This document shows, piece by piece, positions 23,162 to 28,050 of a DNA stretch of 28,050 nucleotides. The stretch spans positions 1 to 28,050 of the forward strand of contig CAZPKK010000015.1 of the NCBI GenBank assembly GCA_964587175.1, given 5' to 3'. This DNA comes from CALXVA01 sp964587175. GTDB taxonomy: Bacteria > Bacillota > Clostridia > TANB77 > CAG-508. The notes beneath the pieces were generated by a model. The model had not been told where the DNA came from. It was given only the letters and a program-made list of their open reading frames with translations, and did no database searches. Within the stretch, counting starts at the first letter, position 1. Every line of letters begins with the position of its first letter. The translations under genes were made by a program, and so were the position numbers.

Positions 23162-23197
23162 AAATAAAAGGCAAGTTTTTAAACCTGCCTTTTATTT
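23162..23197. terminator. Bidirectional terminator between the VbhA-like gene and the sortase
   Basis: AAATAAAAGGCA (23162-23173) and TGCCTTTTATTT (23186-23197) form a perfect 12-bp stem with T-rich ends on both strands. It serves the two convergent genes on either side. Confidence 0.88.
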
Positions 23198-23237
23198 ATA
23201 CTTTAGAGCAAGAGTAAGCTCCCCTACTAGTTCTATT

Positions 23238-23951
23238 TTATACTTCTGTACACTTTACTACAAGCCTTTGTGTTCCATAATTCGTACATGTAATTAATGT
23301 TAATTCTCTTCTTCCATTTGTTAATTGACTAGTGCAACTAGTGTCAGAAGGGTCAACAATATATATGTCATATACCTTGTATTCTATTGTTCTTCCGGTT
23401 AAATCTTCTAATTCTACTATATCTCCATGTTCTAATTCACTTAATTTTCCAAACATTTTTCCATTCCTGTAGTTATGTCCAACTATACAATAGTTACCTA
23501 CCTCATTTGGTTCTGGTCCCCAGTATTTATTTACTGAAATTTCAAGTAACTCATCTGATGTATCAGACAAAACAGGATATGTTATTCCTATTTCTGGTAT
23601 TGTTATTATGGCTTCTGTCACGTAAGTCTCTTCACCTATAGTAACACTATTAATTATTTGATTGTTTTCTAATATTGATTCATCAGTTTCAATTGCATCA
23701 TCTTCATCTAAGAAGATTATAATTGCATCATCATCAGTTGATGATTTTGTAGTTTCATCTGATTTTACTTCAGATAGTAATACTTGTGAAACCTCCTCAC
23801 TTTTATTTCTATCATATTCTGCATATATGTAATAAGAGGATAATAGGCATATTAAAAGAATAGATAAAAAGAATTCTATTTTATATAGCTTCTTTTTTCT
23901 TCTTAGTTCTGGTGTAATATACAATTTTTCTGTGACTAAGATTTGATTCAC
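23238..23951 (-). CDS. Sortase (class D-like transpeptidase)
   Basis: Membrane-anchored cysteine transpeptidase that links surface proteins to the cell wall or to pili. 237 residues: short cytoplasmic N-terminus with a basic patch (RRKKK), one transmembrane helix at about 25-44, an acidic linker of about 70 residues, and the sortase barrel with all catalytic residues: His159 in IVGHNY, Cys222 in TLITCTNYG, and Arg229 in QRLVVKC. IPEIGITYPVL and the run PNEVGNYCIVGHN resemble class D enzymes, but the class is uncertain. GTG start at 23951 with AAAGGAGG 8 bases upstream. An extended -10 promoter lies just upstream, so it is probably transcribed separately from rsmA. No substrate with an LPxTG signal is in the window. 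Confidence 0.92.
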   Translation of the reverse strand: MNQILVTEKLYITPELRRKKKLYKIEFFLSILLICLLSSYYIYAEYDRNKSEEVSQVLLSEVKSDETTKSSTDDDAIIIFLDEDDAIETDESILENNQIINSVTIGEETYVTEAIITIPEIGITYPVLSDTSDELLEISVNKYWGPEPNEVGNYCIVGHNYRNGKMFGKLSELEHGDIVELEDLTGRTIEYKVYDIYIVDPSDTSCTSQLTNGRRELTLITCTNYGTQRLVVKCTEV

Positions 23952-23983
23952 TCTATTGCCCTCCTTTAAAACATTACATAATT

Positions 23984-23992
23984 ATTATACCA
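23984..23992 (-). promoter_or_regulatory. Extended -10 promoter of the sortase gene
   Basis: TGGTATAAT on the minus strand about 33 bases upstream of the GTG start. No good -35 is seen, as allowed for extended -10 promoters. The surrounding TTATGGTATAATAA is identical to that of the VbhA-like promoter. Confidence 0.55.
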
Positions 23993-24037
23993 TAACTTTT
24001 CTAAAAAAGAAATAGTTTTTTTATTTTACAATAAAGA

Positions 24038-24904
24038 TCAATTTTTATATTCACTACTAATTATATTAGAAAGTTTAGCAAATTGTTCAAGAGTTAATTT
24101 TTCTCCTCTTATTTCTATATTTAATCCTAATTTTTCTATAACTTCTTTTAACTTTTTTTTATCTTTTACAATTCCAGCATTTGTTAAACTATTAATAAGG
24201 GTTTTTCTTCTCTGCATAAAACTTGCCCTAATAATCTTGAAAAATATTTCTTCGTCTAGCACTTCTACTTTTGGTTTTTCTCTTATTTGCAACTTTACTA
24301 CCTCAGAGTCAACCTCCGGGATAGGAATAAAACTACATTTATCTACAAATATAACTTTCGTCGCCTCCGCATAATAATCTATACTATAAGTTATACTACC
24401 TGATAATCTATCACCAGGTATCGCCGTTATTCTATCAGCAACTTCTTTTTGTACCATAACAGTAATAGTAGCAATATCTAATTTTTCTTCTAACAACTTC
24501 ATTATAATTGGTGTTGTAATATAGTATGGAAGATTTGCTACAATTTTTACTTTTGTAAAAATTCCCACATTATCACTAATTATTTCCTTCAGATCAACTT
24601 TAAGCACATCTTCATTTAACAAATTAAAATTATTATATAACTTGAACCTGTCATTTAATATTCTTATCATTCTTTCATCTAATTCAATACCTATAACTTT
24701 TCCTGCATACTCTAATAGTTTAGAAGTAAGAGTACCAAGTCCTGGTCCTATTTCAATAACCAAGTCTTTTTTTTGGATATCTGCTGCTTCTATTATGCTG
24801 TTTATTACATTATCATCAATTAAGAAATTTTGTCCTAATCTCTTGTTAGCCTGAATATTATATTTTTTTAGTATAAATTTAGTTTCTTCTAAGCTGACTC
24901 CCAT
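24038..24904 (-). CDS. rsmA: 16S rRNA (A1518/A1519-N6,N6)-dimethyltransferase
   Basis: RsmA (KsgA) dimethylates two adenines of helix 45 in 16S rRNA, a late 30S maturation step. 288 residues, normal length. Conserved: the N-terminal KRLGQNFL, the SAM motif EIGPGLGTLTSKLLE, IGIELDERM, the catalytic NLPYYITTPIIM, VQKEVADRI and the C-terminal FIPIPEVDSEVVKL and MQRRKTLINSL segments. Start ATG 24904 has AAAGGA about 10 bases upstream. It lies 66 bases after the PASTA penicillin-binding protein gene and may share its transcript. Confidence 0.97.
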   Translation of the reverse strand: MGVSLEETKFILKKYNIQANKRLGQNFLIDDNVINSIIEAADIQKKDLVIEIGPGLGTLTSKLLEYAGKVIGIELDERMIRILNDRFKLYNNFNLLNEDVLKVDLKEIISDNVGIFTKVKIVANLPYYITTPIIMKLLEEKLDIATITVMVQKEVADRITAIPGDRLSGSITYSIDYYAEATKVIFVDKCSFIPIPEVDSEVVKLQIREKPKVEVLDEEIFFKIIRASFMQRRKTLINSLTNAGIVKDKKKLKEVIEKLGLNIEIRGEKLTLEQFAKLSNIISSEYKN

Positions 24905-24970
24905 TTTTCTATTATCCTTTCTTTTTTAATTTTTGGACAGACGTTTCTTTCAATTTTCCTTTCCTATATA

Positions 24971-27316
24971 TTACTCCTCAATTTCTTGTTTAAGCACAAC
25001 TTCTACTACTGTTCCCTCTTCTACTGATGTTCCTACTGTAATACTTTGACTAGTTACTTTTCCACTTCCAGTATATTTTATATTCAAATTTTTATTCTTT
25101 AATGCTGCTTTTGCTTCTGATAAGGTCATTCCTTTTAAATCAGGCACCGTTTGAGATACTCTTGTATTATTATCTTCAGTATATAACTTTATTATGGATC
25201 CCTCTATTAGAGATGTACCAGCTACTGGCATTTGCTCGCTTACAATATCACTGTCATTTCCAGTTGTCTCACATTCGAACCCTTGAGCTTCTAATATCTT
25301 CTTAGCCTCTGCAACCGTTTTGTTTTTTACATTTGATAAAGTAATAGTCTCTTCTTCTGAGTCACTATCCGTTGCAGTTGAAGGAATCTCTAAATAAGGT
25401 AATACTTCTGATAAAATCTGTGAAACTACTGGTGCTGCAACGGTACTACCACTATGACTGCTATCTTCGTCTAAACCATATAGTGTTACAAGTACAACTA
25501 ATTGAGGATCTTCTGTTGGTGCAATTGCCACGAAAGAAGCAACATAGCCATCATCTTCATTAGTTGTATCTGGCTCAGATGTACCTGTCTTACCAGCAAT
25601 ACTATATCCTTTTACTTGTGCATATTGTCCTGTTCCACTATCAACAACTGTTTCTAACATATCCAATAATGTTGCTGACGTTTCTTCTGATACTACCTGC
25701 CTTACCTCCACAGGTTCTATCGTAGTAACTGCTCCTGTATCTGTGTTTGTTATCTCTTTTGCAATTCTTGGTTGCATTAATACTCCATCATTAGCAATAG
25801 CTGCAACTGCAGTTATCATTTGAAGTGGAGTTACTCTAAATCTTTGTCCAAATGACATAGTAGCAAGTTCTATGCTTCCTACATTATTTAAATCCCAAAA
25901 ATATCCTGTTCTTTCTCCTGAACTTCCAGAATCTCCAATATCAGCAAATCCAGTAGTATCAAAAAAGCCAAATGCATCATAATATCTATATAATGTTGCA
26001 GCCCCAATTTTCTGTCCTAATTGTATAAAAGCTGGGTTACATGAATATTTGAGCGCATCCCTTAAACTTAATTGTCCATGTCCAGAAGTATTTGAACAAT
26101 TAATTGTTACTTCTGATATTTCCTCATAGCCTTCGCAATTAAACACTCCTGCCGTGTCTGCATCTACTATTCCTTCCTCTAATCCAACGGCTGCTGTAAT
26201 TATTTTAAATACTGAACCGGGTTCATATGTTGATGTTATTGCTCTATTATTCCAAGTTTCTTGCAATAACGTATTTTGTTCTTCTGAAGACATATTATCC
26301 CATCCATCAACATCAAGCGTAAATGGACTATTTAAATTAAAATCTGGATATGTAGCCATTGCTAAAATATCTCCTGTTTCTGGATCCATAATTATTACAT
26401 TTCCACCATCTTCACAATCATTTTCTTCACATGCTTGTGCTAAATATTTCTCTGCAATTGCTTGTATATTAGCATCAATTGTGAGAGTTATGTCATTTCC
26501 ATTTTGTGGTGCTATATATGTCTCGTTTTCATACGGAATTAAATCTTGCACCGCATCTTGCGCTGAAGTAACTTTGCCAGGAGTTCCTGTTAAAATATCA
26601 TTCCACTTTAACTCTAGACCATATAATCCCTGATTATCTGTTCCACAAAATCCTAATAAATTTGACGCCAAATTATCATATGGATAATATCTTTTTGTAT
26701 CTTCATCTATATTAATACCAGTATATATTTTGTTTTCTTCCATCCAATTTTCTAGCTCTTCTATTACATCATTTTCAACTTTTCTAGCAATTGTTACATT
26801 GGTACTAGTGCTTGATACTTTTTCTAAAGTTTCCTCATAATCCAAATCAAATATTTCGGCAAAGGCTTCTGCTATTTCCTCTTTTAAGGCTTTAGTCTCG
26901 TCTTCTAAAATTTCTCCATCTTCATCTTCTATAACAAATATAGTTGGATTTATACTAACTGTATCTACTTGAGCACTTATTGCCAAAGCTTTTCCTGTTG
27001 AATCATATATAGTTCCTCTTTTAGGGCTAATAGTTTCACTTGTTGTTAATTGCCTATACATAGCTTCTTCTAACTCTGAACCTTGAACTATTTGTATCCA
27101 TCCTATTCTTCCCACTAGAAATATAAGTATTAAGAAAAAAACCAATAACATTCTTCTTAGTCTATCGTTTATAGTAACTACTTTTCTTTTTTTTGATAAA
27201 TTATCAATTTTATCCTTTTTTTTATTTTTTTCAAACTTATATATTTTTTTCTTACTGTTTTTCTCCAAATCTAATTTCCTCTCTTTCAAAAAACATTTAT
27301 TATTATAAAAGCTCAT
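24971..27316 (-). CDS. Class B penicillin-binding protein with two PASTA domains (SpoVD/PBP2B-like)
   Basis: 781-residue transpeptidase, paralogue of the dcw-cluster protein at 16182-18413. Order: basic cytoplasmic N-terminus (about 55 residues), transmembrane helix (about 55-76), dimerisation domain (SPKRGTIYDSTG, DEDTKRYYPYDNLASNLLGF), transpeptidase domain with nucleophile Ser368 in EPGSVFK, SCN in KYSCNP and KTGTSEP, then two C-terminal PASTA domains (ITLSNVKNKTVAEAKKILEAQG and VPDLKGMTLSEAKAALKNK). The two paralogues are very similar over the catalytic domain, for example in TIDANIQAIAEKYL against TIDATIQGIAEKYL. Two PASTA units recall vegetative PBP2B, one recalls SpoVD, so the division of labour between them is uncertain. 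Start ATG 27316 has AGGA 6 bases upstream and its own promoter at 27340-27368. Confidence 0.93.
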   Translation of the reverse strand: MSFYNNKCFLKERKLDLEKNSKKKIYKFEKNKKKDKIDNLSKKRKVVTINDRLRRMLLVFFLILIFLVGRIGWIQIVQGSELEEAMYRQLTTSETISPKRGTIYDSTGKALAISAQVDTVSINPTIFVIEDEDGEILEDETKALKEEIAEAFAEIFDLDYEETLEKVSSTSTNVTIARKVENDVIEELENWMEENKIYTGINIDEDTKRYYPYDNLASNLLGFCGTDNQGLYGLELKWNDILTGTPGKVTSAQDAVQDLIPYENETYIAPQNGNDITLTIDANIQAIAEKYLAQACEENDCEDGGNVIIMDPETGDILAMATYPDFNLNSPFTLDVDGWDNMSSEEQNTLLQETWNNRAITSTYEPGSVFKIITAAVGLEEGIVDADTAGVFNCEGYEEISEVTINCSNTSGHGQLSLRDALKYSCNPAFIQLGQKIGAATLYRYYDAFGFFDTTGFADIGDSGSSGERTGYFWDLNNVGSIELATMSFGQRFRVTPLQMITAVAAIANDGVLMQPRIAKEITNTDTGAVTTIEPVEVRQVVSEETSATLLDMLETVVDSGTGQYAQVKGYSIAGKTGTSEPDTTNEDDGYVASFVAIAPTEDPQLVVLVTLYGLDEDSSHSGSTVAAPVVSQILSEVLPYLEIPSTATDSDSEEETITLSNVKNKTVAEAKKILEAQGFECETTGNDSDIVSEQMPVAGTSLIEGSIIKLYTEDNNTRVSQTVPDLKGMTLSEAKAALKNKNLNIKYTGSGKVTSQSITVGTSVEEGTVVEVVLKQEIEE

Positions 27317-27339
27317 AATTATCCTATTTTACATTTAAT

Positions 27340-27368
27340 ATTGTATCTTAGCTCACATGAAAAATCAA
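27340..27368 (-). promoter_or_regulatory. Promoter of the two-PASTA PBP gene
   Basis: On the minus strand TTGATT (27363-27368), 17 bases, TACAAT (27340-27345), just below the terminator after ftsH and about 25 bases from the start codon. Confidence 0.7.
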
Positions 27369-27395
27369 GCAGATTTACAAAATTTTCACAATTGC

Positions 27396-27431
27396 AAATA
27401 AGGGAGGACATTAGAACGTCTTCCCTTATTT
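27396..27431 (-). terminator. Hairpin terminator after ftsH
   Basis: Fourteen-position stem (27396-27409 with 27418-27431) with an 8-base loop. One pair is G-U on the plus strand and C-A on the minus strand, and the better U tract is also on the plus strand, but only a minus-strand gene (ftsH) ends here, 17 bases upstream. It is probably its terminator; the orientation is not clean. Confidence 0.65.
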
Positions 27432-27448
27432 TTCATCACTTTATTTTA

Positions 27449-28050
27449 TTACCCATTAAAAATTGCGTCAAATTCATCTCCATCAATTTTTTCTTTTTCC
27501 AACAGAACACCTGCTACACTATGAAGTTTATCTATATGCTCTTTTAAAATCTCTTCTGCCCTATTATAAGCCGCATCTATTATTTTCTTTACTTCCTCAT
27601 CAATAATTCCTGCTGTTTCCTCTGAATATTCTTTAGCTTGAGCAAAATCTCTTCCCAAAAATACTTCTTCTTGATTTTGTCCAAGTGTTATTGTTCCTAC
27701 CTTGTCACTCATTCCATATTTAGTAACCATTGCTCTTGCAATTTTTGTGGCTCTTTCTATATCATTACTTGCACCTGTAGATATATCATCTAAAATTAAT
27801 TTTTCAGCAGCTCTACCTCCAAGAAGTGATACTATATTTTCTATCATTTCTGTTCTAGACATAAATGATTTATCCTCTGTAGGTCTATACATAGTATAGC
27901 CACCAGCCATTCCTCTTGGGACAATAGATATTTGATGTACAGGGTCTTGTGTTGGTAAAAATCTACTAACTACAGCATGACCCGCTTCATGGTAAGCAAC
28001 TAATTTTTGTTCTTTATCACTTCTTACTCTTGTTCTCTTTTCTGGTCCCA
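27449..28050 (-). CDS. ftsH: ATP-dependent zinc metalloprotease FtsH, C-terminal part (partial at window edge)
   Basis: Membrane-bound AAA+ protease that degrades membrane and regulatory proteins. Only the last 200 or so residues are inside; the frame is open to the window edge, so the ATG at 27910 is internal and not a start. Seen: GPEKRTRV, the zinc-binding HEAGH, the GGRAAEKL segment, the third zinc ligand Asp in GASNDIERAT, and KYGMSDKVGTITLG. The AAA module lies outside the window. The C-terminus after the protease domain is short (ends DEFDAIFNG), without the Gln/Pro-rich tail found in some Firmicutes. It is followed by a terminator and the promoter of the next gene. Confidence 0.97.
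   Translation of the reverse strand, partial: GPEKRTRVRSDKEQKLVAYHEAGHAVVSRFLPTQDPVHQISIVPRGMAGGYTMYRPTEDKSFMSRTEMIENIVSLLGGRAAEKLILDDISTGASNDIERATKIARAMVTKYGMSDKVGTITLGQNQEEVFLGRDFAQAKEYSEETAGIIDEEVKKIIDAAYNRAEEILKEHIDKLHSVAGVLLEKEKIDGDEFDAIFNG

Noticed and set aside
27449..27910. Short FtsH fragment starting at the ATG at 27910
   Set aside because: The frame is open upstream to the window edge and includes the HEAGH zinc motif; the gene is simply cut by the window.

Overview
The window is a strongly AT-rich stretch of a chromosome from a low-GC Firmicute, most likely a sporulation-lineage Clostridium relative such as an uncultured gut Clostridia. Grounds: the 137-residue Gram-positive form of ribosomal protein S12, SpoVD-type PASTA penicillin-binding proteins, a MurE with the meso-diaminopimelate motif DNPR, a DUF6514-like small protein behind two Spo0A-type boxes, and strong GGAGG ribosome binding sites. 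TGA is used as a stop, so the code is standard. Almost everything is on the minus strand, so transcription runs from high to low coordinates; only a Fic toxin and a small antitoxin-like gene are on the plus strand. No tRNA, rRNA, CRISPR or intact insertion sequence was seen.

Right end (28050 to about 23200): 3' part of ftsH, then a PASTA-bearing class B penicillin-binding protein with its own promoter, rsmA (ksgA) and a sortase. Centre right (23150 to 21350): a small accessory island with a VbhA-like antitoxin gene, a class I-type Fic protein and a signal-less M15 peptidase with a peptidoglycan-binding domain. Centre (21100 to 11100): the division and cell wall (dcw) cluster mraZ - rsmH - ftsL-like - spoVD - murE - mraY - ftsW - murG. 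It starts at a clear promoter followed by three MraZ boxes. It lacks murF, murD, ftsQ, ftsA and ftsZ, and has terminator-like hairpins after ftsL and between murE and mraY. A 504-base spacer between mraZ and rsmH carries about 15 copies of an ACAAAAGA-type motif.

Left part (10900 to 1): a broken membrane-anchored gene, the DUF6514-like gene, topA with a long structured leader, a large SNF2-family helicase, trmFO, a coiled-coil repeat protein interrupted by a 100-N assembly gap, rpsL, and the first codons of rpsG after an unusually long structured spacer.

The points most worth checking are: (1) rsmH and ftsW each carry exactly one extra base, and in both the extra base can be the C of an in-frame CGG codon, a codon I found nowhere else in frame in the window; (2) the ACAAAAGA array inside the dcw operon; (3) the two reading frames on either side of the N gap are one gene; (4) tandem Spo0A-type boxes upstream of the DUF6514-like gene; (5) a Fic/VbhA-like pair in reversed order; (6) a short leader ORF inside a perfect palindrome before topA. 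Sequencing or assembly error is the simplest explanation of the frameshifts and must be excluded first.
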